Of a stretch of DNA of 64,000 bases, positions 54,701 through 60,855 are shown one piece after another. The DNA is from Strongylocentrotus droebachiensis. Lineage: Eukaryota > Echinodermata > Echinoidea > Camarodonta > Strongylocentrotidae. Under the pieces are notes generated by a model. The model saw only the letters and a program-made list of their open reading frames with translations. It was not told where the DNA came from and did no database searches. The stretch spans positions 62,001 to 126,000 of the forward strand of contig JAVYIG010000870.1 of assembly GCA_035222895.1 (NCBI GenBank). The letters run 5' to 3'. Within the stretch, counting starts at the first letter, position 1, and each line of letters starts with the position of its first letter. The position numbers and the translations under genes are program-made.

Positions 54701-56934
54701 CTCCAGGGGGGTGTTTCACAAAGATCCTAAGTAGAACTTAACTCTAAGTTGGACTTAAAAATTATGGAAAGCCATTAGCATCCTTGAAAACATTTTGTAA
54801 AAGTTACTTTAAAAGACATAAAATGTTGATTCAAATCATTCATATTTTCTATTATCATGGGAGATTCTATGTTCTTGATGTGGAATTTATAAAAAAGTCT
54901 AAAATACTTGAATTTCTGCTTTTGAATATATTTCATTTTAAGGCTCCAATGGCTGTCCATAACTTTTAAGTCCAACTTAGTGTTAAGTTCTACTTAGGAT
55001 CTTTGTGAAACACTCCCCAGTTCTGGTAAAAAAAAGAAAATTAATTCTCACAGAATCAAACGAAACTTACACTGAATGTTCAAGATTACAAATAAATGAC
55101 ATGTGCCAAACAATTTTGGAAGAAAATGTAAACTGGCTGAGTAATGAGCATAGAAAGACAAGGAAATCAAGGTAGTACTAGCCCCGACACCATGTGTGTT
55201 AATTGTCCCATATATAGCTTTCTGTGTCAGTACTTGTTACTTTACCAAGACTCGGTCAAATTTATTATGATTTTGATGACTCCAGAACCTTGCAGTGCAC
55301 ACCAATACTTACATGCTACATGATCAACTGTTTCTGATCCTTTCCACACCTTTTCTTTCACAATGCAATCGCATTACCAGTACTAAAGTTTATCTTTAAG
55401 CACCTGATTTGAAATGCAAAGGTTATTATTTTTTCTACTTTCTTTTAGAGTAGTTTTCTGTCAAGGTTAGATTTCCGTTTTCAAGTGTCACAGACATGAG
55501 CACTATACAAGAATCCTTAATATATTATTTGACATACACGTTGTATGTGTTGCAAAGGTCCTCTATGGCCAACAATGTTTGTTCCAACAATCTCCCAAAG
55601 CAGCTGAAAGGTTCACCATACCTTGCCCATGTTGTATCAGCATGTCTACCCATGGTAGTAGAGTCTTCATGCAAGCGTAGTGGATGACACTGTTGCCCCG
55701 CCCATCCTTGGTGGCGATCTCCTTAGAGATTTGCTCCGGGGTGAAGTCGGAGAGGAGCTTCTTGGCTTGTTCTACATCGGGCTGCTTGGAGTTCACCAGC
55801 TGTGATTGCGGAAATGAAATACATGTATATACATGGGGGGTGTGAGGCCCGATGCTCAACAACAACAAAAACTTAAATTTGAGCTTTGGATTGAACGAAA
55901 GATGAATATCTAATATTTTGAATGTGAAGTCTCTATATCATATATATGCAACTTGCACAATTTATGTTTCTTTTTGAGGGGAAACAGCTACCATACTTTT
56001 AATGAGATCATTGTAGATGCTGAAATTCATTCTTATGAAACAAGAAGTTCATATATAATTTGCCCTCTGTTAAAACAACTTTCCTCCAAAGCAACATTTG
56101 TTTCACTGGACCTTCACTATAGAATCAAAGATATTGTCAATTGCTTATCAGTTATCACTTCATTTCATTCAACCACTATTTGACGTGACGTCATAAACGG
56201 GTCTTCTACTGTCAATAGGTGTCTGGTATTTGGGAATTCTGCAGTCTCCCTTCTTTCTCTCTATTGCAAGTCACTCTTTCTCTCTTTATTATGTTTCATC
56301 ATACTAGGCTGTTAGTTTAGTTTAGATTAGTTTAGTTTAGTTTAAAGGTTAATCGAGAGCTGCAAGCATTTCATGCAAGCTTCATGCTTACGCTACATAT
56401 CCTTCCTATATCATGTTAATTGTAAAAGTGCGTACCGGTAATGCTCTCCTATGTATTGTCTAGTCTACAGTATGAGTATCATGTATTATACTTTGAAACG
56501 TAAATCATATCACACTGATGTACATTATATTACGTACATGTATGTTAAAATATGTATGTTTGAAATATGATAAATCAATAAATCAAAATCAAGTCGAATC
56601 ACTTCATTCTTTTAAGTCAAAATTGAAATAATATTTGCATAAAATGCATTACACACAACGTTTGGGTCCATACCTTTAGCAATGAGTTTCCACGCACTTT
56701 CCTGGCCAGGAGTCTAAAACTCGCCTTCCCGCCAGTCAGCTCAGGCTCTGATTCAGACTGCGAGCTTTCTGACTCTCCCTCGCTACCGGTGTCATCGTCC
56801 GAGAAAGGGGGCGAGTTGGTACCCCTCGACGACTCCTCCTCATCGCTCGAATCAGTGGAGGAGTCGGATCTTTGATGACGGTTCAAGATTGCTTGGGTGC
56901 GAAAGCGGTTAGGACGCAGCCCCCGGTTCATCAT
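33493..56934 (-). CDS. TRPA1: TRPA1-like ankyrin-repeat cation channel (25 exons)
   Basis: Exons in transcript order: 56934-56674, 55799-55622, 54607-54531, (alternative 54325-54240), 53474-53313, 52375-52154, 51470-51377, 50532-50301, 49052-48863, 48230-48136, 46825-46673, 46111-45997, 45620-45475, 44199-44084, 43319-43176, 42399-42299, (41481-41218), 40972-40652, 40402-40247, 38091-37983, 37476-37385, 36244-36032, 34940-34872, 34305-34120, 33708-33493. All junctions keep phase; 1215 residues without the bracketed exons. Order: acidic Ser-rich N-terminus 1-87, ankyrin array about 115-640, pre-S1 640-765, S1-S6 with pore 775-1060, TRP-like helix, C-terminal coiled coil 1145-1215. FMFLEVLSTLLNF (S4-S5), WQWQLGAFAVFLTWFNFILF (S4) and LLTGLAVYDI (post-S6) match vertebrate TRPA1. 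Known role: plasma-membrane Ca2+-permeable sensor for irritants and temperature. Orthology inside TRPA is not settled. Confidence 0.95.
33755..33895 (+). mobile_element. MITE with GGGGGCCGTTTCTCGAAAC ends (family E, short)
   Basis: Left end GGGGGCCGTTTCTCGAAACC; right end is its imperfect inverse. Shares ends with the 1-kb element at 59818-60855. Intron 24. Confidence 0.7.
33905..34020. repeat. short-period TAGACCAAATGG-type repeat
   Basis: Five or so diverged units related to 29320-29500. Confidence 0.6.
34120..34305 (-). CDS. TRPA1: TRPA1-like exon 24, C-terminal helix
   Basis: Encodes AKGILDVQDNSVLLIWKRSV and KLYFKAIGYKAIHDQLVAFL. Phase 0 both ends. Confidence 0.88.
34872..34940 (-). CDS. 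TRPA1: TRPA1-like exon 23, post-S6
   Basis: Encodes TGLAVYDIEIIQKKAIMCKR and TLE, matching human IGLAVGDIADVQKHASLKR. Confidence 0.95.
35240..35405 (+). mobile_element. SINE/LINE tail, GCGCTATACAA type
   Basis: Related to 13500-13680; ends in an ATT microsatellite. Confidence 0.55.
35610..35972 (+). mobile_element. tRNA-like SINE core between about 105-bp inverted repeats
   Basis: 35610-35715 and 35863-35972 are inverse copies with few mismatches. Between them, about 35791-35857, lies a tRNA-like sequence with A box TGGCCTGGTGG and B box GGTTCAAATCC. Intron 22 of the TRPA1-like gene. Confidence 0.85.
36032..36244 (-). CDS. TRPA1: TRPA1-like exon 22, pore and S6
   Basis: Encodes LAKILGMASGELNFDTVFHS (pore helix and filter), an outer loop with sequon NFT, and S6 HIIFFLFIFFMPILIMNLL. 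The filter GELNF replaces vertebrate GDINY: Glu at the acidic site. Phase 0 both ends. Confidence 0.95.
36534..36812 (+). repeat. family L repeat, copy 1
   Basis: GTGGGCTCTCATGGGCAATT through CACCAAGTCTGGTGTCA; a second copy is at 51657-51900 and a fragment of the end at about 2121-2145. Confidence 0.75.
36826..37166 (+). mobile_element. TTAA-type MITE, TTAACCACTTGGCTGC ends
   Basis: Left TTAACAACTTGACTGC, right the inverse of TTAACCACTTGGCTGC; 341 bp with inner ACGTACATGTACGTGG palindromes. Confidence 0.7.
37385..37476 (-). CDS. TRPA1: TRPA1-like exon 21, S5
   Basis: Completes Glu, then VLSTLLNFIFVVGIFAIAFA and VVFCILLLNQ, the S4-S5 linker and S5 of TRPA1. Confidence 0.95.
37720..37950. 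repeat. ATT/ATC microsatellite
   Basis: AT-rich trinucleotide tract just downstream of exon 20 in the transcript sense. Hydrophobic frames on the minus strand are artefacts. Confidence 0.85.
37983..38091 (-). CDS. TRPA1: TRPA1-like exon 20, S4
   Basis: Encodes DWQWQLGAFAVFLTWFNFIL and FLQTVPFFGLYIFMFL, very close to human HLQWQCGAIAVYFYWMNFLL. Leaves one base. Confidence 0.97.
38190..39300 (+). repeat. minisatellite with 42-bp core unit (intron 19)
   Basis: From 38630 to 38900 a 42-bp unit (GGGTTGTTTCTTTGATTCTA, TGAGGGTGTGGGCTGTGGGTGT) repeats six or more times; diverged units flank it. As 42 is a multiple of three and lacks stops, both strands stay open for long stretches. Confidence 0.9.
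39499..40073 (+). mobile_element. TTAA-type MITE family F, copy 2
   Basis: Ends TTAACCCTTACTGTACTGG and its exact inverse. G-run next to C-run near the left and again near the right. Intron 19 of the TRPA1-like gene. Confidence 0.85.
40247..40402 (-). CDS. TRPA1: TRPA1-like exon 19, S3
   Basis: Encodes VYRILIYRHTTLNSIRGVGS and S3 ALVVFIILFIVPGLG. Phase 0 both ends. Confidence 0.92.
40442..40598 (+). mobile_element. TA-target MITE with CAGTCAAAC ends
   Basis: TACAGTCAAAC at the left and GTTTGACTGTA at the right, as in Tc1/mariner-derived MITEs. It makes up most of the 249-bp intron between exons 18 and 19. Related fragment at 46528-46632. Confidence 0.75.
40652..40972 (-). CDS. TRPA1: TRPA1-like exon 18, S1 and S2
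   Basis: Encodes LLNHPVVRLMIRYKNKSTRL, S1 (YWISLFLHITLVVLVTGHSL), an outer loop with the N-glycosylation sequon NYT, and S2 (INLFALVLFGRVGAWIILAL). Phase 0 both ends. An in-frame internal acceptor (TTCTATGTCCAG) ends at 40799. Human LLNHPVC has Val here instead of Cys. Confidence 0.92.
41218..41481 (-). CDS. TRPA1: TRPA1-like exon 17, second pre-S1/S1 cassette
   Basis: 264 bp, phase 0 both ends. YRSENHPLRLMVRNKV is followed by a membrane helix NLITYVAVTAIVYGWFLVCV and an outer loop. It resembles the first half of exon 18 (LLNHPVVRLMIRYKNK, then S1). Adding it whole would give seven membrane helices and reverse the topology of S2-S6, so it is probably alternative. Confidence 0.8.
41829..41980. 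mobile_element. short GTTTCGTAAAA-type element
   Basis: GCCCTGTTTCGTAAAAATTT at the left; GATAACAAG words inverted inside; resembles the group at 49106. Confidence 0.35.
41999..42283 (+). mobile_element. family D MITE, copy 1
   Basis: Ends near AGTTGGACTTAA and GGATCTTTGTGAAACACCCC, with a middle close to 54706-55016. Ends about 15 bp from the exon 16 donor. Confidence 0.75.
42299..42399 (-). CDS. TRPA1: TRPA1-like exon 16, pre-S1 linker
   Basis: Encodes RGSKGNVADASYDVLMRTIS and RLGSPDDHIDEDS, phase 0 out. Followed within 20 bp by a family D element. Confidence 0.88.
42543..42942 (+). mobile_element. TTAA-type MITE family B, copy 4
   Basis: Full length, nearly the same as copy 2 at 9671. 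Confidence 0.85.
43176..43319 (-). CDS. TRPA1: TRPA1-like exon 15, pre-S1 with cysteines
   Basis: Encodes VCQFVLDKCITRLTDTDIDD and KVDYELLEDWFSDW. MPGVCQFVLDKC lines up with human LPECMKVLLDFC, so the main electrophile-sensing cysteine appears kept; the next human cysteine (KSCRD) has no partner here. Alignment from memory. Confidence 0.9.
43466..43531 (-). repeat. copy of the 5' part of TRPA1-like exon 15
   Basis: Repeats GTCTGTTAATCTGGTGATGC and the acceptor side. In sense, a CTTTAG acceptor precedes a Phe-Cys-Gln-Phe-Val-Leu-Asp like reading that stops after nine residues. Confidence 0.85.
43756..44049 (+). mobile_element. TTAA-type MITE family G, copy 1
   Basis: TTAACTCTTATCCTGCC and inverse TTAACTCATATCCTGCC; 294 bp with TGTGCCAAG and GAGCATGCATGC inside. 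Ends 35 bp from exon 14. Confidence 0.85.
44084..44199 (-). CDS. TRPA1: TRPA1-like exon 14, pre-S1
   Basis: Encodes MVAVTLLSQEKWRVLMAHST and TTPMRNLITNMP, parallel to human DVVMTIIRSKRWDECL and the segment before the reactive cysteines. Confidence 0.93.
44391..44556 (-). mobile_element. foldback family C, one arm
   Basis: Matches the right arm of 58321-58868, ending ACTTCCCCTTTAA. Confidence 0.7.
44694..45365 (+). repeat. inverted duplicate of the exon 9 region
   Basis: Inverse copy of 48715-49535. Holds an intact 190-bp copy of exon 9 at 45032-45221 with acceptor and donor, on the strand opposite to the gene, plus an exon 12 fragment at 45300-45360. Confidence 0.92.
45032..45221 (+). pseudogene. 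inverted intact copy of TRPA1-like exon 9
   Basis: Opens with TTTTTAG acceptor, encodes GSPSLLKVKALKGQSDCLVF and MVELIKWISVEKNLSLVLQ, ends CTCCAG then GTTGGT. Same length and frame as exon 9 with only a few residue changes. It cannot join the gene's transcript in this orientation. Confidence 0.85.
45475..45620 (-). CDS. TRPA1: TRPA1-like exon 13, last ankyrin repeats
   Basis: Encodes MTPLMYACKAGNILIVEMLL and GRNCLDHAIRNGHE, matching human GRNCL.DAIKNGH. A tandem GTAG-GT at the donor gives two possible ends; the first keeps phase with exon 14. Confidence 0.95.
45840..45945 (-). mobile_element. LINE-like 3' tail, second copy
   Basis: Repeats TTTATTTATGTTTGATTTTC and TTTGCATTTTTACAAATATA from 15640. 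Confidence 0.5.
45997..46111 (-). CDS. TRPA1: TRPA1-like exon 12, ankyrin repeat
   Basis: Encodes NHLGQTALHLAIKRGHKLTT and KLFLKTNKKLAGMQDNKG; textbook ankyrin. Its 5' part has four copies within 3 kb. Confidence 0.95.
46231..46395 (-). repeat. copy of TRPA1-like exon 12 5' part
   Basis: In sense, after a GATTAG acceptor it reads NSLGQTPLHLAIKRGHKLTT and K, then a poor GTCCTC in place of a donor. The intron upstream is copied as well. Confidence 0.85.
46470..46632 (+). mobile_element. LINE-like tail (TTGAA repeats) and CAGTCAAAC-type fragment
   Basis: ATTGAATTGAATTGAATT ends a short tail; the rest shares ATACCTGGCCACT and TTTGACCGT with 40442-40598. Confidence 0.45.
46673..46825 (-). CDS. 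TRPA1: TRPA1-like exon 11, ankyrin repeat
   Basis: Encodes SLLEFVGWHKHCVFMKDSQE and ENTVMHLIAQGGHFDTAKAL. Three copies of its 5' border lie in the preceding intron (47318-47570). Confidence 0.93.
46966..47279 (+). mobile_element. TTAA-type MITE family G, copy 2
   Basis: Same core as copy 1; left end reads TTATCTCTTATCCTGCC. Confidence 0.8.
47318..47570 (-). repeat. three copies of the 5' border of TRPA1-like exon 11
   Basis: TCTAGCAGACTCCTG, TCTAGCAGACTCCTG and TCTAGCAGATTCCTA at about 47327, 47428 and 47531 repeat the exon 11 start and its acceptor. Confidence 0.75.
48136..48230 (-). CDS. TRPA1: TRPA1-like exon 10
   Basis: Encodes DLLKSFDDISTGCESMEIEM and IILLCAAKGQT; phase 0 in, phase 2 out. 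Ankyrin-linker, low likeness but clean splice sites. Confidence 0.85.
48562..48830 (-). repeat. two copies of TRPA1-like exon 12 5' part in intron 9
   Basis: 48566-48720 and 48728-48830 repeat the exon start and the intron before it (GTTTGTCCCAAATGATTCCT and GTTTGTCCCAAACTATTACT). Confidence 0.85.
48863..49052 (-). CDS. TRPA1: TRPA1-like exon 9
   Basis: 190 bp encoding GSPSLLKVTALKGSSDCLVV and MVELIKWISVEKNLSLVLQ, ankyrin-like helices. An intact inverted copy of the same length is at 45032-45221. Confidence 0.9.
49106..49256. mobile_element. short element at a known empty site
   Basis: Starts GGGGTTCACAAAACTTGTCA and ends GGCTTTGTGAAACGCGCTCC. It splits a sequence that is whole in the inverted duplicate near 44970-44985, so its borders are directly visible. 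Confidence 0.8.
49454..49835 (-). repeat. two tandem units of about 190 bp
   Basis: TAGCAACTGAT-GTAACGTTAG through GAATATGTACTTGTGCATG occur twice with few differences; the first unit overlaps the inverted duplicate. Confidence 0.88.
49922..50286 (+). mobile_element. TTAA-type MITE family M
   Basis: TTAAAGGGCCACTCTAACC and its exact inverse; 365 bp; ends 14 bp from exon 8. Confidence 0.85.
50301..50532 (-). CDS. TRPA1: TRPA1-like exon 8, two ankyrin repeats
   Basis: Encodes GSTIMHTACKQGHLDIVHVL and GLTPLHYACRGNYAEVAEEL, clear ankyrin consensus. A TTAA-type element starts 14 bp after the donor. Confidence 0.95.
50570..50760 (+). mobile_element. LINE reverse-transcriptase fragment
   Basis: Reads GVPQGSVLGPSIFSIYASPV and INIHLYGDNTQLYTSC, the RT palm with YGDN where YADD is usual. 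Only the palm segment remains. Confidence 0.85.
51377..51470 (-). CDS. TRPA1: TRPA1-like exon 7
   Basis: Encodes ILLAQNIYQKTVLHEVIKTG and NEMLIRCCMTC, an ankyrin repeat (KTVLHEVIKTGN). Leaves one base. Confidence 0.9.
51657..51900 (+). repeat. family L repeat, copy 2
   Basis: Second copy of 36534-36812. Confidence 0.75.
51938..52119 (+). mobile_element. TTAA-type MITE family A, copy 5
   Basis: Lacks the left TTAA; ends 35 bp before exon 6. Confidence 0.75.
52154..52375 (-). CDS. TRPA1: TRPA1-like exon 6, ankyrin repeats
   Basis: Encodes GKFDAALLLLKHGANPLAVN and STPLYIILKKGNVKYALRFL, two ankyrin repeats; phase 0 both ends. Confidence 0.93.
52420..52750 (-). mobile_element. tRNA-derived SINE
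   Basis: On the minus strand starts GGTGTCGTGGTCTAGTAGAT (A box-like) with GGTTCGTGG further on (weak B box), then a body ending in AGTGCTATACAAATGC. Confidence 0.55.
52949..53118 (-). mobile_element. LINE 3' UTR, same family as 14346-14655
   Basis: Inverse of the GTAAGC...GCGCATTATAAATGTC tail with TTA repeats. Confidence 0.8.
53128..53208 (-). repeat. copy of the 3' half of TRPA1-like exon 5
   Basis: In sense GGACAGAAGATTGTGATCCG and CACATCCAGATATC before GTAAAT, parallel to exon 5. Confidence 0.8.
53313..53474 (-). CDS. TRPA1: TRPA1-like exon 5, ankyrin repeats
   Basis: Encodes AQDKAKLVELLVAKKVQVNV and GQTPLQLACKFEGQKIMIKA, phase 0 both ends. A decayed copy of its 3' half is at 53128-53208. 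Confidence 0.93.
53535..53735 (-). mobile_element. tRNA-derived SINE
   Basis: Minus-strand head GCGCGCTGGCTCAGTGGTAG (A box TGGCTCAGTGG) and B box GGTTCAAAACC 40 bp on, then a unique body. Confidence 0.8.
53787..53977 (+). mobile_element. TTAA-type MITE family A, copy 6
   Basis: Full copy in intron 4/5 region of the TRPA1-like gene. Confidence 0.8.
54240..54325 (-). CDS. TRPA1: TRPA1-like exon 4 (alternative b, duplicate of exon 3)
   Basis: 86 bp after acceptor TTTGCAG: two bases complete a Glu codon, then LIQLKYEQIVDVPIHLVVRN and KLGLNLLE, phase 0 out, donor GTAAGT. DVPIHLVVRNK parallels KRPIHVAVRDK of exon 3, and the intron starts are alike too. Using both exons breaks the frame; using neither also does. 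Confidence 0.65.
54531..54607 (-). CDS. TRPA1: TRPA1-like exon 3 (alternative a)
   Basis: 77 bp: two bases complete an Asp codon, then LDVRGAGGKRPIHVAVRDKV and RVEGQ, phase 0 out. GKRPIH lies exactly 33 residues after GNSVIH, the ankyrin period. Exon 4 is a diverged duplicate with identical phases. Confidence 0.88.
54706..55016 (+). mobile_element. family D MITE, copy 2
   Basis: GGTGTTTCACAAAGATCCTA and inverse at the right end. Directly followed by a family B copy. Confidence 0.85.
55019..55399 (-). mobile_element. TTAA-type MITE family B, subfamily 2, copy 3
   Basis: Left TTAA end lost where it meets the family D element. Confidence 0.8.
55622..55799 (-). CDS. TRPA1: TRPA1-like exon 2, first ankyrin repeat
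   Basis: Encodes LVNSKQPDVEQAKKLLSDFT and an ankyrin repeat GRGNSVIHYACMKTLLPWVD. Leaves one base (phase 1), joining either exon 3 or exon 4. Confidence 0.93.
56330..56595 (+). mobile_element. LINE-like 3' end
   Basis: TAATCGAGAGCTGCAAGC near the left, AAATCAATAAATCAAAATCA at the tail. No coding part. Confidence 0.45.
56674..56934 (-). CDS. TRPA1: TRPA1-like exon 1, acidic N-terminus
   Basis: Begins MMNRGLRPNRFRTQAILNRH and then holds a Ser/Asp/Glu-rich stretch, ending NSLLK in phase 0. The start is the first Met of the frame; no splice acceptor is evident upstream, so this is taken as the first coding exon. Confidence 0.85.
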
Positions 56935-57079
56935 ATTTTCATAGTTTCTTTGTAAAGCGAAAGAGAAAGAAAAAAAATTATAATATAATGATTAAAATAA
57001 AACTATATTTTAGTACAGGTAGACTATGTCTGTTAATTACAAAACTAACACCTTGAATTTTCGGCGCTTGTTCAGAAAC

Positions 57080-57415
57080 GTATCCAAAATTTGACCCATA
57101 ACTCAGGCGTGGAGATACCCTACTAAAACACACCCAAAATGAAGTGAATATTTATTAAATGTCCAAATAAAGATCATGAGTTAAAAGTCGTTATGTTTAT
57201 TACCTGTTTCGTGTCAATTTTCTTGTTATTTTTGGAGTATTTTTCGAACAACCGATAATATTAGTATACACTTTTTCTTGGGCTTCACGGCAAACCGTTG
57301 CACAATACAAGTGCATACCGATGGTGGGTTGCGGGCGGGCGGGCGCGCCCCTGTGTGAAGTTATCTACCGTAATGTTTTATCTCCACGCCGGAGTTACTG
57401 GTCAAAATTGGATAT
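57080..57415 (+). mobile_element. inverted-repeat element upstream of the TRPA1-like gene
   Basis: TATCCAAAATTTGACCCATA and the inverse ATATCCAATTTTGACCAGTA, continuing through GGCGTGGAGATA on both sides. Interior GC-rich (GCGGGCGGGCGGGCGCG). Confidence 0.65.
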
Positions 57416-58320
57416 GAAAGTACACTAGCGCCGGTATCTCTACACCCTTACGGGTTAAAGTATGGATATGATTCTGAATTAGCGCCCAGTGCCCCTGCTG
57501 CTCCCCTAAATCCAGGGAGCTTTGAAGCCCATGCCGAAGGCGTCGGACGCCTAGCTTCAGCATCGGAGCTCCCTGGAGTTACTGCTCCCCTTGTTTTATA
57601 GACGCAGGTATTCGTTGATAGAACCTTTAATATATATGCAAATGATCAAATCTACCATATTGGGAATATTTTTTTGGAAAAAAATTATCCTGGGCAAATA
57701 TACCGTATGGAATTAATGGAAAATGAATTTGACATACATTTGGGGAAAACGATTAAAACAGTTTAATTTGAAACTACTCCATAGGTTCTTAACATGTGAA
57801 GAATATCTATATCGTTTCAAAAAATCTGATCATGAATTAAGTGCAATTAAATGTACAGAAAATTATTAATTATCATTTTGAATTGTGATTAACGGTACTC
57901 AAAAATATTTTGGAACAAGAAAAACAGAAGTATTGTTTGATAATGAAAAAAATGAATACAGTGGTATCATATAATTGTATGCAAGCAATGTGATTATATA
58001 AATTAAAAATATGTAGTTTTTTTAAATCGAATTCATGTTATATATAAAGAAAATGTAATTTTACAAACATATATTCAACATTTATTTAAAGGAAATATTA
58101 TGGAGCGCAAATGTTGCAAAGTATCACCTCTGGAAAAAATGTTAACTATGTTTTTTTTTAAAGTCATTTTGTGATATAAGTATTATAATAATAATAATAT
58201 TTAATTTTTATATAGCGCTTAACTCTTATCGTGCCAAGAACACTGTTCTGTGCATGCGCTGGCGTGCCACGCTCACATAATTGGGTTTCTGGTGGCTTGC
58301 TATGCCAGGGAAAAAATTAC

Positions 58321-58868
58321 TTAAAGGGGAAGTCCATCCTGAAATTAAGTTAGTTTTAATAGGAGTAGAAAAATGAGAGAAACAAGTCAGTGAAAGTTTG
58401 AGCAAATTCCGATTAAAAATAAGGAAGTTAGGATTTTTTAAGTTGTGATCAATCAAACACAAATTGGCAACTCTATGACGTAAAATGCGAGCTCAACTTC
58501 CATTTGCTTAGTACTAAAAAAATCTAAAATTTTCATTTTCCCTCAAGAAAAATTTCAACCATACATGCACCCTAAATATAATAATTGCAAATATGTTTCT
58601 ATACTCCCCCTGCAAGGAACAAATATATATTCCGTCATCAATAACAAAGAAAACATGATTTTATGGAATATTATGCACAAAGCAAATGAAGGAGAGCTCG
58701 TATAATAAGTCACAGAGTTGCCAATTTGTATTTGATTGATCACAACTTCAATAATTCATAACTTTCTTATTTTCATTCAGAATTTGCTCAAACTTTCACT
58801 CACCTGATTTTCTTATTATTCTGCCTCTATCGAAACAAACTTATTTTGGGGGTGGACTTTCCCTTTAA
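58321..58868 (+). mobile_element. TTAA-type foldback family C, full copy
   Basis: TTAAAGGGGAAGTCCATCCT and inverse ends; arms of about 160 bp, loop about 230 bp. Inner arm ends GTTGCCAATTTGT and inverse. Confidence 0.88.
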
Positions 58869-58873
58869 ACAAA

Positions 58874-59038
58874 TTTGGGGGGCTACTTTTCAAGCTTGCT
58901 TGCATGAAAATAACACTCTTTAATTTGTTTTGCATCGAATTCTATGCAAAATTTGAGGGCTCTTTTATGATTTTCGGGGGCTCTTTTGGGCATTTCGGGG
59001 GCTAATTCGCCCCGAGCCCCCGTGTATTTTTTTCACTG
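58874..59038 (-). repeat. family H repeat, copy 2
   Basis: Inverse of 911-1058. Confidence 0.8.
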
Positions 59039-59817
59039 TGACATGCACACATAAACGCTCATTCGCGCTCGCGTGCCACGGACACATTTTTTGTGCATAA
59101 GTACACACGCTAATTGAACCTACCTTAAATTAACATGGCACACAGAGGATTAGTGGCTAGCACAATAGGGATTAGCACTGTGGCACTGGGTGAAATGGGG
59201 GCAGCTTAAGAGTTAATACAAATGTCTCTAGTCTAACTTCTAAGCGCTTTACAAATACAATATTAATTCATGTGTTTTTCTTTATATAATAAATATATGA
59301 TTATGTGTTTCTTATGTAGAAGTCTATGTATTATAAAATTAATAAATGATGGAGAAAAAAAAAAGGAAAGAAAAAAAAGGCTTTGTCAAGTGGAAAACAC
59401 TCCGCCACTCTCGGATAGGACGTTAAATGGAGGCCCGCGGCCCGTGTACAGGAGAGTCACCACCACCACTGCACTAGTATAAGAGTAGGGGAAAACCATC
59501 GTGCGGTGCACACATAGGAGCATCACTGTCCTAGCTGTGTAGTAAAAGCTGTGCTTTTGATTCTCAACATTTCAAACACCAAGTATCTGTACAAAACTAA
59601 ACTGATTTCACTAAAAATCGGTACTTTAGTGACAATTGATGACACCTAAATAGCAGTAAAATACATTTTTTTCAACTTATTGATGTTAAAAAGAATAATT
59701 TAAAAATTCAAATTGTAAGTCTAGTGTCAAACTTTGCTTACAGCTGCACCGACATGATTGCATGCAGTCCATTCACTATTGTGTGGTGTGTGTATTTGTG
59801 TATAGACTTCTAGGTCC

Positions 59818-60855
59818 CTGGGGGCCGTTTCTCGAAACCAACTCCATGACAGTCATATCTTTGTCGCCGACCTACGGAGATGTCATGAAGTGGATAAACC
59901 GTTTCACGAAGCCATGACAGACATGATATCGATATATCGCGATACTAGCAGCTCAAGAACATAGTCTTTGTCACGATCCATTTGATTTATCACGAATAAC
60001 CCAAAACAAGTTTTGGGGCTAAAATTGTTCAAAAAGAAACATATACATATTAATTCTTCTAAAATAAATAAAAAATAGTGTCATTATCAAATGTAGATCA
60101 TCAAACGATTTGCATATTTCTGTAAAGATTCTTAAATTGAAGAAAAACCGGTGAGTTTTTTTTTCTCGACAATCCACTCAAAAGATAGTTGAAGGATACC
60201 GTAATGTGATAGTTTATCAATACGTACTTTTTTTTGTTTTTTGTGACGTGGAATTTTAGGCAAAATACCTTTTCTCAGCAAGTTTTTATTCTAGAGTCTC
60301 ATAATATTCGTTAGATATATAATTGATTTGATATTGAAAATATAATTTGAAAGAAGTAATTAGAGAGGGAATAATAATGCACATAGGCTCCAAAGGTATA
60401 ATGGTATTCTAAGAAAGACTATGGATTGACTATGGACAACGGTGTGTAACATTCTTATCTCTTTTATTTATATGTTATAGTTTAATGATTTGTGATTTAA
60501 TGTTTATATTTAGCTTTTTAAAATTTCTGTATAATTTGTGTTATCACTTCTTGACATTTGCATTTCGCATCCCAGAGAATTACGTACCAAACTCGTCTAT
60601 ATTTTTCTCAAAATGATAGTGAAACTAATCGTACATTTCGCGGCCCATGGAAAAGCAACAAACTGACTTGTGATGGCGCTTTACAGCAATTAAAAAGATA
60701 TGACGGGTTCGGAGCAGTGACAACTCGCTTGTCGCGGAAGTTGTCGCTCATCTTGGCAAAGACGGCTTCGTGAAACACTTAGCTGAAAAGTTGCGTGACA
60801 GTGGCGAGATGTCGTTGATCTTGTAGTTATGACGGTTTCGAGAAACGGCCCCCAG
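59818..60855 (+). mobile_element. family E element, about 1 kb
   Basis: CTGGGGGCCGTTTCTCGAAA and inverse CTGGGGGCCGTTTCTCGAAA. The longest frame (60558-60773, +, 71 codons) is not recognised; no transposase motif seen. Confidence 0.75.

Larger units (their letters stand above)
58219..59216 (+). mobile_element. TTAA-type MITE family G, copy 3, split by two insertions
   Basis: TTAACTCTTATCGTGCC at the left and AGAGTTAA at the right. Interrupted by the foldback at 58321-58868 and a family H repeat at 58874-59038. Confidence 0.7.
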
